Positions 7,443 through 16,189 of a stretch of DNA of 64,000 nt are shown in pieces. The stretch's first letter is position 1. Every line of letters starts with the position of its first letter. The DNA lies in assembly GCF_019430885.1 (NCBI RefSeq), contig NZ_JAHYBZ010000001.1:186001-250000 (forward strand). The letters run 5' to 3'. The notes under the pieces were generated by a model. It did not search any database. It had not been told where the DNA came from and saw nothing but the letters and a program-made list of their open reading frames with translations. Origin of the DNA: Roseomonas alba (GTDB lineage: Bacteria > Pseudomonadota > Alphaproteobacteria > Acetobacterales > Acetobacteraceae). The position numbers and the translations under genes were made by a program.

Positions 7443-9223
7443 TTGTTCGCGAACTCATCACCCGCCTTTCCTACAAGACCGACGACCGCGGCGCCCACGA
7501 CTACGAAGCCCGCTTCAACGCGCTTCGGGCGCGTGCTGCCGGCGTCGTCGCCGCCATCGCCGCGGTCGCGGCAGCCGTGGGGACAATCGGCACGCTCGTC
7601 GCGCGGGCCGGCGACCGCATGACCGCCTCGCTGGCGAAGATCGAAAGCGCCATCGGTCGCTCGGCCACCAGCGCGGGCGAGGCCGAGGACGTCTATTCGC
7701 GGTTGTACGACGCCAGCCTCCGCACCGGCGTCTCGGCCAACGACAGCGCCGACGCCTTCGCCCGATTCAACCTCGCCATGCGCGACCTGGGCCGCCCGGC
7801 TGGCGACACGGTCGATCTGATTGAGGGGTTGCAGGCCGCTGCCATCAATGCCGGCGTCGGCACGCAGGAGCTGACCGGCGCCATGATCCAGCTGGGCCAG
7901 GCGCTGGCCTCGGGCAAGCTCCAAGGCGACGAGTTCCGTACCCTGCGGGAGAATATGCCGGCCTTCCTGCGGGACGTTGCGCGGGAGCTGAACGTCACCA
8001 TGGCGCAGCTGATGGAGCAGGCCGAGAAGGGCCTGCTCACCCCGGCGCGCCTGATCCTGGCAATGCTGAATGCGTCGCGCACTGCCCGGCAGGAGCTGTC
8101 CCGCGCGCCGCTCACCATGGCGAGGGCCTGGGCGACCCTTGGGAACGCGACGGCGCGCTTCCTCGCCGATATCGACCGGGCCACGCAGCTGTCCCAAATC
8201 CTGGCGCACATGTTCCGCCGGGCGGGGCAGGGCATCGAGTGGATGCGGCAGAAGCTGGCGCCGGTCGGGCGGATCATCCGCGACCTCGTGGAACGCCTAG
8301 GCGGGGCCGATGCGGTGGCGCGCACGCTCATGTTCGGGCTCACGGGCTTGGCTGTGGCACTGGCCCCGCTGTGGGTGACGGCGGCAGCCGTCGCCGCAGC
8401 GTTCGTCGCGCTGGGAGCAGCCTTCTTCTTCTGCTGGGCCATTGCGGAGGACTTCTTCGCCTGGGTCACGGGCGAAGACATCGACACGCTGTTCGGGCAG
8501 ATGTTCGGCGACTTCGCCAACGTCGCGCAGCCCTTCATCGACGCCTGGAACTGGATGGAAAGGACCGTCCTGGCCGCGCTGCGCACCATCGCGCAGGAAT
8601 GGTCCCGCTTCACCAACTCCGAGCAGGTCGCGGAGATGGGCCGCATCCTGTCGGGCGTGGCGGCGCTGATCCTCGATGCCTGGGGGCCGGTGAAGCAGTT
8701 CTTCGTCGACCTCTGGGACAGCATTCAGCGCGGCGCCGACGCAGTGATGGAGGCGATCCGCCCCCTGGTCGAGCTTGTGGAACGGCTGGTGGGGGCTGTG
8801 TCGCGCCTGACCGGGTCCGCTCCTGGCAGCACGGCGGCACAAACGCCCTCGGGCGTGGGCTCGGTCGGCGAGGCTGGCAGCGGCGGCACGGGCATAACGA
8901 CCGACCCCGCCACGGGTCAGCGCCGCGTGCGGCAGGGCCTCAACCGCGCCGGCCGGCCGCCGATCAGCCTGCAAAGCCTGACCACCCCACCGTCCGCAGG
9001 TCTGACGGATCGGATGCCCGGCACGACGAACAATGTCCATCAGGAAGCCGTCGTGAACATCAACCAGACCGTGAACGCGACGGGGCCGAACCCTGCCGAG
9101 ATCGCCGCGGCGGCCGGCATGGGCACGCGGCAGGCCTCGGGCGCCTCGGTCGAGGCGTGGCAGGGCGCGTTCTCTCGCGCTTTGGCGGGTGCGCACTCCC
9201 GTGTGGAGCCCGCGGCCCAGTGA
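7439..9223 (+). CDS. Phage tail tape measure protein (TIGR02675-type), short form
   Basis: 594 residues. Residues ~45-205 carry the tape measure domain: RMTASLAKIESAIGRS, then LYDASLRTGVSANDSADAFARFNLAM, LASGKLQGDEFRTLRENMPAFLRDVA and MEQAEKGLLTP. Hydrophobic helices at ~290-345 (LTGLAVALAPLWVTAAAVAAAFVALGAAFFF) resemble the membrane segments of tape measure proteins. The tail is Gly/Ser/Thr-rich and ends in a VNINQTVNATG stretch. Tape measures set tail length and pass into the host envelope; at 594 residues this one would make a short tail. No tail tube, sheath or baseplate gene accompanies it. Confidence 0.85.
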   Translation: MIVRELITRLSYKTDDRGAHDYEARFNALRARAAGVVAAIAAVAAAVGTIGTLVARAGDRMTASLAKIESAIGRSATSAGEAEDVYSRLYDASLRTGVSANDSADAFARFNLAMRDLGRPAGDTVDLIEGLQAAAINAGVGTQELTGAMIQLGQALASGKLQGDEFRTLRENMPAFLRDVARELNVTMAQLMEQAEKGLLTPARLILAMLNASRTARQELSRAPLTMARAWATLGNATARFLADIDRATQLSQILAHMFRRAGQGIEWMRQKLAPVGRIIRDLVERLGGADAVARTLMFGLTGLAVALAPLWVTAAAVAAAFVALGAAFFFCWAIAEDFFAWVTGEDIDTLFGQMFGDFANVAQPFIDAWNWMERTVLAALRTIAQEWSRFTNSEQVAEMGRILSGVAALILDAWGPVKQFFVDLWDSIQRGADAVMEAIRPLVELVERLVGAVSRLTGSAPGSTAAQTPSGVGSVGEAGSGGTGITTDPATGQRRVRQGLNRAGRPPISLQSLTTPPSAGLTDRMPGTTNNVHQEAVVNINQTVNATGPNPAEIAAAAGMGTRQASGASVEAWQGAFSRALAGAHSRVEPAAQ

Positions 9224-9384
9224 GCGCGCGCCGTTTCAGTTGCCGGGCCGTGGGAATGGCGAGGGCTCTGCGCCTCGCCGCCCCGCGGCTCGGTGGGCAG
9301 CAGGCGGGGCGGGTGGGCACGCGCCTCGCCCAGGTGATGGTGTCCCGCCTGCTGCCGCCCATGCATCGAGCCGGAGGAGTGTGA
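9220..9384 (+). CDS. Small basic hypothetical protein coupled to the tape measure gene
   Basis: 54 residues. Its GTG overlaps the tape measure stop (GTGA at 9220-9223) and its own stop overlaps a possible GTG of the next gene at 9381. Arg/Ala-rich (RALRLAAPRLGGQQAGRVG). Support comes from the coupling and from filling the gap between two genes; the composition alone would not be convincing. Confidence 0.4.
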   Translation: MSARRFSCRAVGMARALRLAAPRLGGQQAGRVGTRLAQVMVSRLLPPMHRAGGV

Positions 9385-9386
9385 CC

Positions 9387-10001
9387 GTGACCGCTGATAG
9401 CCACCCCACCAACGCGGGACCGAGCGCCGCGCCGAGCGGGCAGGAGGTTTGGCAGATGTGCTTGGCCCAGGACCACATGACCTTCCAGACATTGGAAGAG
9501 GAGTTGGTCGTGGCGTTGTTGACCTGGGCGGCGCAGCAGCCGGGTGATGGACCGGTACCGGCCGCGCACCAGCCGCTCATGATGCGCATCGACGATTTCA
9601 TCGACAAGGTCGGCTGCGCGCACATTCATTCCGACGTGCTCGCGAAGCTGCAAGCCGAGATGTGGCGGCGCGGGGTGCGCTACCGCTTCACGGATGAGGC
9701 TGGCGCAGCGGACGGCGGCGCCTGGGTCCAAGTGTGGCTGGACGACTACCTCGCGCTCGGTCTGCCGGGCATGGCGCGGCAGCTGCGGCGGTCCCGCGGG
9801 TGGTTCGTGGCGCGTGCGCTCGACAGCGACGTTCGCCGCCGCATGGCCGAGGCCGCGCTGGCCCAGTACGGCGAGGGCCCGCCCGATGCTGCGCAGGAGG
9901 TCGCCCTGTTGGCCGCGCTGCGCCGCGTGCGCCACGAACAGGCCCGCATACGCGATGCCATGGCCCAGATGACCGATGCGCAGGTCGAGCCCGAGGCCTG
10001 A
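9387..10001 (+). CDS. Element-specific hypothetical protein, paralogue A
   Basis: 204 residues from GTG 9387, chosen because GGAGGAG at 9373-9379 is well placed; GTG 9381 would couple to the previous stop instead. The middle (residues ~30-120) shows the same plan as the genes at 10142 and 10830: a helical start, a gap, then KLQAEMWRRGVRYRF and WVQVWLDDYLAL. The C-terminus is Arg/Ala-rich and helical. No known domain recognised. Confidence 0.6.
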   Translation: MTADSHPTNAGPSAAPSGQEVWQMCLAQDHMTFQTLEEELVVALLTWAAQQPGDGPVPAAHQPLMMRIDDFIDKVGCAHIHSDVLAKLQAEMWRRGVRYRFTDEAGAADGGAWVQVWLDDYLALGLPGMARQLRRSRGWFVARALDSDVRRRMAEAALAQYGEGPPDAAQEVALLAALRRVRHEQARIRDAMAQMTDAQVEPEA

Positions 10002-10141
10002 CGTTCAGGATTCCGCGCCGGAAACCATCGGGCTGGTCGAGATGATGGTGCGTCCTGGAGATGGCGGATCGCTGGCATCGCGAACCCCTCCAACGACCCC
10101 TCCGGTGGCGCACGAAACCCGAATGCAGAGGAGATGAATCA

Positions 10142-10609
10142 GTGAGCACCATGCACTATGCAGCGATCGATGAAGCGATCGTGGTCGCGATCCTCGATCT
10201 GATGAAGGCGGTGCCCTGCCGTCAGACGAACCCCCTCGTTGCCAAGGCCGGCGAACTGCAGGGGCTCTTGGTGGAAGGGGGCTTGATCCCTCCGGGGAGC
10301 AGCCCCGCGCAACGCGTGAATGCGCGCGCGTTGTCGGCGGCGATGGTACGGGTGACGGACGAGCTGCGGCGCCGCGGGGTGCATGTCGCGCAGTCGCGTC
10401 GTGTGCCGGGCGTGAGGCCTGCATCAGGCTCGTCGCAAGAGGGCGCCTTCAGCATTTGGTGCGACGAGGATGCCCTGCTGGATGTCGTGTGGCGCAGCCG
10501 CTCGGTGCGGACCGCGGCGCCTCCGGCGCAGGCGCCCATCACCATCGACTCAATGGGCATCGACCCTGTGCGCCCGAAGCACCCGCGGGGGGCGATCACC
10601 GCCGACTGA
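10142..10609 (+). CDS. Element-specific hypothetical protein, paralogue B
   Basis: 155 residues from GTG 10142, with AGAGGAGA seven bases upstream. It aligns with the gene at 10830 over ~110 residues: LLVEGGLIP against LLERGLLPE, VNARALSAAMVRVTDELRRR against VNGPSAVRFSGLLAQGEAEL, RRRGVHV against VRRGIHA, and a shared acidic end (WCDEDALLDVV against WRDERIITDVV). The last 40 residues are Pro-rich. Function unknown; a nucleic-acid or protein-binding role is possible but not shown. Confidence 0.6.
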   Translation: MSTMHYAAIDEAIVVAILDLMKAVPCRQTNPLVAKAGELQGLLVEGGLIPPGSSPAQRVNARALSAAMVRVTDELRRRGVHVAQSRRVPGVRPASGSSQEGAFSIWCDEDALLDVVWRSRSVRTAAPPAQAPITIDSMGIDPVRPKHPRGAITAD

Positions 10610-10635
10610 GCTGCCTGCGCTGACGGAAGACGGAA

Positions 10636-10667
10636 CGGGCGGCTCCTCCTGGCGGAAGGGCCGCCCG
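10636..10667 (+). terminator. Possible terminator after paralogue B
   Basis: CGGGCGGC (10636-10643) pairs with GCCGCCCG (10660-10667) around a 16-nt loop, 27 bases after the stop. No T-run follows, so it may be only a pause or a processing hairpin. Confidence 0.4.
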
Positions 10668-10829
10668 CATCATTTGCGCCCGGGCGGAAGCGCGATGTGT
10701 GGCGCCATCTGCACAGTGCAGCCATCCGAATTGTGCAGTCGATGCTCAGGCGAATTCCAACAGTTGCTCAGCTGTCAGTGACTGGCGCTTCTTCGACGTG
10801 TCGAAACCAAGACCGTTCGGAGAGCTGAA

Positions 10830-11270
10830 GTGAAGCTAGCCAAGAGTCCACGCTGTGCGTCTCTTATTGTCGAAGCGATGCTCGTCTTCGCGGAGACACT
10901 GCCCAATCGCGCGGACGCCCCGCTCGAAATCGGGCCGGGTGCGCTGCTCAAGATGCTGCTGGAGCGCGGGCTGCTGCCCGAAGTCGGCGACGCCGACACG
11001 CATGTCAATGGTCCATCGGCCGTTCGCTTCTCGGGATTGCTCGCGCAAGGCGAAGCAGAGCTCGTTCGGCGTGGCATCCACGCGATCCCGCTCTTTCGCG
11101 GAGAGGAGACCAGCCGCAGCTATCGCGATGATGGGTTGCGTGCGCACCGCCTCCGCGTCTGGCGAGACGAGCGCATCATCACCGACGTCGTGAAGCCCGG
11201 TGAGAAGGCGTCGCCGAAGCCCGGCGCGAAGCCGGTGACGAAGCCGGCGCGCCGCAAGCAGGCGGCGTGA
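10830..11270 (+). CDS. Element-specific hypothetical protein, paralogue C
   Basis: 146 residues from GTG 10830. It has the same fold plan as the gene at 10142 (see its aligned blocks) and adds a Lys/Pro tail with repeats of the type KPGAKP-VTKPARRK, a basic tail that would suit DNA or RNA binding. It follows a 220-bp gap with a possible terminator, so it probably starts a new transcript that includes the next gene, 13 bp downstream. Confidence 0.6.
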   Translation: MKLAKSPRCASLIVEAMLVFAETLPNRADAPLEIGPGALLKMLLERGLLPEVGDADTHVNGPSAVRFSGLLAQGEAELVRRGIHAIPLFRGEETSRSYRDDGLRAHRLRVWRDERIITDVVKPGEKASPKPGAKPVTKPARRKQAA

Positions 11271-11283
11271 GGGAGGGCGAGAG

Positions 11284-11946
11284 ATGAGCGATGATGATTT
11301 CCCGAAGATCCCGCCCGGCGGCAAGTATTTGTTCGATGCAGCGCACGAGATCGTGCGCAAGCACGGGCCGGAATTCCTGATCGAGCTGGAGAAGCAAAGA
11401 GCACGGCTCGGATGCACCGAGAAGATCCTGCTCAGCGCGGTCGAGGAGTTGCGCCGAGAAGGATATATGTCGGACAAATTCGCGGACAAAGACACCGGTG
11501 CTGGGGTGCCTCGTGGCTTCGTGATGACGTCGGACGGAGTCTTCTATCAAGTCCCTAGCTCAAGTGATCTTCCGATCCACGTCTGCTCGCAGATCTATGT
11601 GCACAGAGCGTCAGGATATATGGGCGAGCCAATGCTGTCGGCATGCCTTGAGGTCCAACACTTCAAAGGTGGCGAGTTCAAAGGTGTTCTGATCGACGGG
11701 AAACATCTTCGAGCTCTTGATGCTCTGCTGGACAAGCTTGAGGAGCTTGGCGCGTGGATCGGCGCGAGCAACCAGCAGAGAGAACTGTTTCTGAAATACC
11801 TCGATGAGTCGATGCGCGATCTGTGGATCGAAGCGCGGCGTGAGAGTGCTGCTCGTGAAGATGAGGAAGAGGCAGCCATGTGCCGCGCGGCTGCCGGGCG
11901 CGTAATTGAAAGCGGCCCGCGCACCACGCAGGAAGCGTCACCCTGA
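11284..11946 (+). CDS. DUF927 N-terminus-like hypothetical protein
   Basis: 220 residues. Residues ~75-180 resemble the N-terminal half of DUF927 proteins (a phage/plasmid helicase-associated family): RGFVMTSDGVFYQV, IHVCSQIYVHRA, LEVQHFKGGEFKGVLIDGKHL, LLDKLEELGAWIGASNQQRELFLKYLDE. The ATPase half is absent, but the gene 0.5 kb downstream encodes an ATPase, so the two may be a split or exchanged pair. Residues 1-60 are a separate helical segment. The DUF927 link is by pattern memory and should be treated as tentative. Confidence 0.55.
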   Translation: MSDDDFPKIPPGGKYLFDAAHEIVRKHGPEFLIELEKQRARLGCTEKILLSAVEELRREGYMSDKFADKDTGAGVPRGFVMTSDGVFYQVPSSSDLPIHVCSQIYVHRASGYMGEPMLSACLEVQHFKGGEFKGVLIDGKHLRALDALLDKLEELGAWIGASNQQRELFLKYLDESMRDLWIEARRESAAREDEEEAAMCRAAAGRVIESGPRTTQEASP

Positions 11947-12101
11947 CGCAGTTGCGCCGACCCCGTCGCAAGCGGGATCGGCGCGGAACTCGAATTGCCA
12001 GTCCAGGAGTACGCCGAGGAGATCAGCGCGAGCGCATTTTCCTTGGTTTCTCCTTCATTTGGCAAATGACCGAATTGTCAAACGTAAGGACACCTCACGA
12101 C

Positions 12102-12335
12102 ATGACTCGTGGCGAACCCGAGGAGAACAAGCCCAATGCGCAGGGCCAGGATGGCGTTATCGGCAGCGATGGCGGCAGCGTGCCGGATACTGATGGTGGC
12201 GGCGATGATCGCGAGGACACCGTGCCGGGAGGCGCTGCGCCGGACGCGGCGGCGGGCGATGCGCCGGGCGGTGCGCGTTGTGATGGCCAGCGAGCGTCCG
12301 CTACGCTTCGTCTGAACCTGAAAACCAACGACTGA
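12102..12335 (+). CDS. Small acidic low-complexity hypothetical protein
   Basis: 77 residues, Gly/Asp-rich (IGSDGGSVPDTDGGGDDRED) and probably disordered. ATG 12102 has AAGGA about 12 bases upstream; ATG 12066 is in frame too. It lies between two real genes on the same strand. An opposing frame also spans this stretch, so the call is cautious. Confidence 0.4.
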   Translation: MTRGEPEENKPNAQGQDGVIGSDGGSVPDTDGGGDDREDTVPGGAAPDAAAGDAPGGARCDGQRASATLRLNLKTND

Positions 12336-12469
12336 TTTAAGACCCGGCGCCGCCACGAGAGCGACACCGGGCCGGGCACCGCGAGCGAAAGACAGGCAGG
12401 CGACCTCATCGCCCATCGCTCCTGCGAGGTATGCTTTCACTGCTGCATCGGGCATCGGGGAGAACCTTG

Positions 12470-15196
12470 GTGTCTGACGATTTCATCACCATCATCAAGT
12501 CAGCGTCGCCACCGCGCGTTTGCAAGAGCTACCGGCTCGACGCCGATGGCCGTGTGACGAAGACGGCTGTTGCGCACGTCACGGAAGGAACGGCGCGAAC
12601 CGTCGTAGTTCCTGATGCTGATGCGCTTGTGGCGCTGCTGCGGCAGGTCACTGAGCGTGAGGACGAAGTGATCTGCCCCGGCGTCTTCGAGTATGCCGGC
12701 GCAGACCCGTTCCGCATGGTCAGCGAGAAGCGTCTGTTCGAGATGCTCGGCAAGAAGGGAGATGTGCCGGGCGGTGTGCAGTTCGTGAATAGCGAGCGTG
12801 TCGCTGCCCGGCTCAAACGCGGCATCGCCCCATCTTCGTGGATGCTGATCGATGCGGACAATCCTCCCGGCATGCCTGAGGATTGGCAAGCCATGCCTCT
12901 CGCCGATCGGCTGGAGCGGTTGGAGGCTGTCGTGCCTGGCATCTCGACGTGCGAGCGGGTCGAGCTGCGGGGTTCTTCCTCGCGCGTGGTCAACGGCTCT
13001 GGCAATCCCGGCCCGGCGACTCATGCCTGGGTGCACGTCAGCGACGCATCCAAGATCGAGATGATGCGGAATTCTGTGCACGTCGCGGCGGTCAACGCCG
13101 GACTGTCGTTCCCGTCACCGCACCGTTCACGTACCGAGCCTGGGCGCGAGATCGGTCACGGGTGGCGGAGCCTGATCGATTTCTCGGTGTGGGTCACCGG
13201 CCGTCTGGTGTTCTGCGCACGGCCAGAGGCGTGCGGCGAAGGAATGTCGGTAACCGATGCTGATGTGCGCATCGTCAACAGGGGCGGCGGCGTGCTCGAC
13301 ATCTCTGGCATCAAGCTGCCGGATGCCCAGGCGCTCGACAAATATCGGAAGCGTACGGGTGCCAGATTGCGTATCGAGCGCGACGGCGACCGCATCACGG
13401 CCACGAACGAAGGCGATTTGACCTGGGAGACAGAGATCGAGAGTCGGGGTGCGGTGAAGACCCTGCGCGAATGGGTCGCAGAGATGAATCCGGGCGACAA
13501 ACTGCGCTGCGAGACGCCATTCCGTGAGTCTCGCTCGGAAGCGGCTGTGCTGCGCCAGACGGCCCATGGCCCGGTGCTTTTCGACGCCGGGACAGAAATC
13601 ACCTATCGCATACACCCAGCCGATGACGCTGCGAACAAGAGCAAAGCTAAGCCCGACCTTCTCATCAACGGCGCCGACCTAACCGAGACTGCGAAGGCGC
13701 TCGGAAAGCTGCTCTCGGCCCAACCGCACCTGTTCGACCGCGCAGGGCCGGTGCGGGTGGCCTGCGACGCGAGCGCCGAGACCATGATCGTCGAACGGCT
13801 AACGCCAGTTGGCGTGATCAATGAAGCGCACGCTGCTTCACGGCCATACCGGGTCAAGGTTCTGCGAAATGGCGCGGAGGAGGATGTCTATTCGACGTTG
13901 CCCAAGGATGTCGCTGCGCTCTACCTCGACGACCGTAACGCATGGGGTTTGCGCCCACTCGACGGCATAACCTCGGCTCCCCTGCTCCGCGACGATGGCA
14001 CGATCCATGCTGTCGAGGGGTATGACCCGGCAACGCGCATGTGGTGCCGCAACGTGCCGGTCGTGGACGTTCCGGAGAGGCCGACGCGGGGGGAGGCAGA
14101 GGCAGCCTTGCTGCGGCTGCGGAAGCATTGGCGCACCTTCCCGTTCGCGGACTCAGAGCGTGTCGCTGTGCCGGGCGGCGGCGAACCTGTGGTGGACACG
14201 AGCAAGCCGCCCGGCATGGACGAGAGCACCTTCCTAGTCGCGCTGCTCACGGCAGTGTGCCGACCGAGTCTTGGCCTCTCTGTCGCGGTACTGGTGCGCG
14301 CGGCGGAAATGTCGGGCGCGGCTACAGGCAAGGGGCTGTTGATCCGCTCGATGTGCGCGGTGGCCTACGGCGCGCAGCCGGCGGCGGTAACTGCCGGTAG
14401 TGCCGTGGAGGAGATGGAAAAGCGCATCGCGGCGGTACTTGTTGAAGCACGGTCGGCCGTGATCCTCGACAATGTAAACGGTGCCGCGCTCAAGTCCGAC
14501 CTCCTCGCATCAGCCTTGACCGAGCGCCCGGCGGAAATGCGCGTGCTTGGCAAGAGCGAAATGCTGAAGCTGAACGCCACCACCTTCATATCTGTCACCG
14601 GCAATGGCGTGCTGCTCTCGGAAGATCTTGTGCGGCGGTTCGTTGTGATCGAACTCGACGCAAAGACTGAGAACCCGGAGGCGCGGGAATTCGAGGGCGA
14701 CTTCCTGGCAGAGACGATGGCCGCGAGGCAGGTGCTGCTACGCGACGCGCTGACCATCTGGCGGTGGGGGCGCGCGCAGGGCCGAGGTCTCCCTCGCGGT
14801 AAAGCGGCCAGCAACTTTGTGCAATGGGAGAGGTGGTGCCGTGATCCGCTGCTCGCGCTCGGGTGCCGTGACGCGATGGACCGCGTGGCCGAGACCAAGG
14901 CAAGAGACCCCGAGCGGCAGAGGATCGAGGAGTTCTTCGCAGAATGGTGGATGGAAATTGGCCCCAGGCCTGTCTTGGCGGCCGACATCATGGCGCACCA
15001 GTCGGTCCGAGCCGTGGTCGATCCGATTGGCCGGGGGCAGCAGTATCTTGTGAAGGTGCTTGGCAGCAAGGAAGGCACCATCGCTGGCGGCTTCAAGCTC
15101 GTTCGCAGCAAGGGCGGCGGCACCTGGGGCAAGAGCAGGTACTCGCTGCAATGGGTGGGCGACGGCGATCCCCCGCCGCGCGAGAGGAGGATGTGA
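12470..15196 (+). CDS. PrimPol-like primase / ATPase replication protein
   Basis: 908 residues. GTG 12470 is preferred over the in-frame ATG 12431 because GGGGAGA lies six bases upstream of it. The N-terminal third has an archaeo-eukaryotic primase pattern: MLIDADNPPG (two Asp, residues ~126-128), then SSSRVV...THAWVHV (His ~184), then SLIDFSVWV. The C-terminal half has an ATPase core: SGAATGKGLLIRS (Walker A-like, ~615), SAVILDNVNG (Walker B-like) and ISVTGNGVLLSEDLVRRFVVIELD, typical of phage and plasmid replicative ATPases. It most likely primes and unwinds element DNA. The repeat field that starts 25 bases after its stop is the likely origin. Confidence 0.75.
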   Translation: MSDDFITIIKSASPPRVCKSYRLDADGRVTKTAVAHVTEGTARTVVVPDADALVALLRQVTEREDEVICPGVFEYAGADPFRMVSEKRLFEMLGKKGDVPGGVQFVNSERVAARLKRGIAPSSWMLIDADNPPGMPEDWQAMPLADRLERLEAVVPGISTCERVELRGSSSRVVNGSGNPGPATHAWVHVSDASKIEMMRNSVHVAAVNAGLSFPSPHRSRTEPGREIGHGWRSLIDFSVWVTGRLVFCARPEACGEGMSVTDADVRIVNRGGGVLDISGIKLPDAQALDKYRKRTGARLRIERDGDRITATNEGDLTWETEIESRGAVKTLREWVAEMNPGDKLRCETPFRESRSEAAVLRQTAHGPVLFDAGTEITYRIHPADDAANKSKAKPDLLINGADLTETAKALGKLLSAQPHLFDRAGPVRVACDASAETMIVERLTPVGVINEAHAASRPYRVKVLRNGAEEDVYSTLPKDVAALYLDDRNAWGLRPLDGITSAPLLRDDGTIHAVEGYDPATRMWCRNVPVVDVPERPTRGEAEAALLRLRKHWRTFPFADSERVAVPGGGEPVVDTSKPPGMDESTFLVALLTAVCRPSLGLSVAVLVRAAEMSGAATGKGLLIRSMCAVAYGAQPAAVTAGSAVEEMEKRIAAVLVEARSAVILDNVNGAALKSDLLASALTERPAEMRVLGKSEMLKLNATTFISVTGNGVLLSEDLVRRFVVIELDAKTENPEAREFEGDFLAETMAARQVLLRDALTIWRWGRAQGRGLPRGKAASNFVQWERWCRDPLLALGCRDAMDRVAETKARDPERQRIEEFFAEWWMEIGPRPVLAADIMAHQSVRAVVDPIGRGQQYLVKVLGSKEGTIAGGFKLVRSKGGGTWGKSRYSLQWVGDGDPPPRERRM

Positions 15197-15220
15197 TGGC
15201 CGGCGCCGCGCCTGCTGCGC

Positions 15221-15526
15221 CCCTGTGCCCCCCCCCTGTGTGTTCCGGCGTTCCCCTGCTTTGCCTGCCTCGCAAGTCTTTGTTTTTCTTGAGTACGAGC
15301 CCTGTGTCCCCTGTGTCCCCTGTGTGTTTCTTAACCTTAGCGCGAGGACATAACGACTTACACTTCGGCACCCGGCCCTTCGTCGCGTCTCGGGGCTACG
15401 GTCGCGAACCACACAGGGGACACAGGGGTCACAGGAGGCCGGCTCAGTGAAAACAAAGGCTTATGAGCCAGTCGATGCGAGGGAGCACAGGGGTCACACA
15501 GGGGTCACACAGGGAGGGGCACAGGG
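15221..15526. repeat. CACAGGG repeat field, candidate iterons / origin
   Basis: Eleven exact copies of CACAGGG in two blocks of opposite orientation. Written as CCCTGTG on the plus strand: 15221, 15234, 15300, 15309, 15318 (the last three with a 9-bp period). Written as CACAGGG: 15412, 15421, 15486, 15497, 15508, 15520 (15486-15508 with an 11-bp period, unit CACAGGGGTCA). The blocks flank a spacer of about 85 bp. Inverted iteron arrays beside a replication gene are typical of plasmid, phage and satellite origins; regulator binding is the alternative. Not CRISPR: units are too short and spacing irregular. Confidence 0.65.
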
Positions 15527-16189
15527 GAGGCGCACGGCTGACCGACCCAGCCTCGGCGCCCCACCCCACACGCCGCGCCGCCCGTGGCCGCCTGTCGGCC
15601 TCAGCACCTTTCCGGCTAGGGGTGTACCGGCCCGACCCCTGCGAGCCTGCCCCGCCCCAGCCCTGCCCAGCCGCGCAGATGCCCATGGTCCGGGGCCGGT
15701 CGCGCTGCCCCGCCGACGCCGGCCCCGGCCGCCCAGCCCGGACCCCGCCGCGCCCTCCGCAGGGACAAAGAGCCTGCCCCGGAAGCCATCCGTCTGCCCT
15801 GAGCCGAGGCCGCGCCTGGGCAGCGCCGCCCGGCGCGGCGCGTCGCCCTTCCACCGGCCCCTCCATCGACACGCCGAACAGCCTTCGGCGGCAGGCTGCG
15901 GCGCCCCGTCGCGAACCGGGGCAGACCACCGCGATCTGCATGGTGCCGTTGCTCGATCGAGTTTTCGTCGATTGGGGTGGTGCCGATGCTCGAATCGAGT
16001 TTTCCGAGGTTGGTCAGACAGGGGGCGGGCGGCTCTGGTCGGGCGTCATTGGCTGCGCCGGTTCGGATCGCCGGTGGGCCGACGCGATGCGCAAACCACG
16101 GTGTCAGCCAATTCCAATAATCGCACTCCGTAATGTTGCGCGGAACAGCAGGTGGCCACTATCGTGGGTTGAATATCAATGGAAACGCC
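15527..16189. other. Gene-free stretch between repeat field and DUF6932 gene
   Basis: About 660 bp. Open frames exist on both strands because of high G+C, but they are Pro/Arg/Ala-rich, unlike the neighbours. Local G+C is very high at 15550-15850 and drops after 15940. I see no RNA gene. It may be part of the origin region or a decayed gene. Confidence 0.5.

Noticed and set aside
12078..12455. A 125-residue gene on the minus strand before the replication gene
   Set aside because: It opposes a run of co-directional genes and covers the start of the replication gene; its Arg-rich translation looks like a shadow.
15221..15526. CRISPR array
   Set aside because: Repeat units are only 7-11 bp, occur in both orientations and lack spacers of constant length; no cas gene nearby.
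15463..16130. Protein-coding gene between the repeat field and the DUF6932 gene
   Set aside because: Frames on both strands are Pro/Arg/Ala-rich, begin inside the repeats and lack ribosome sites or motifs.
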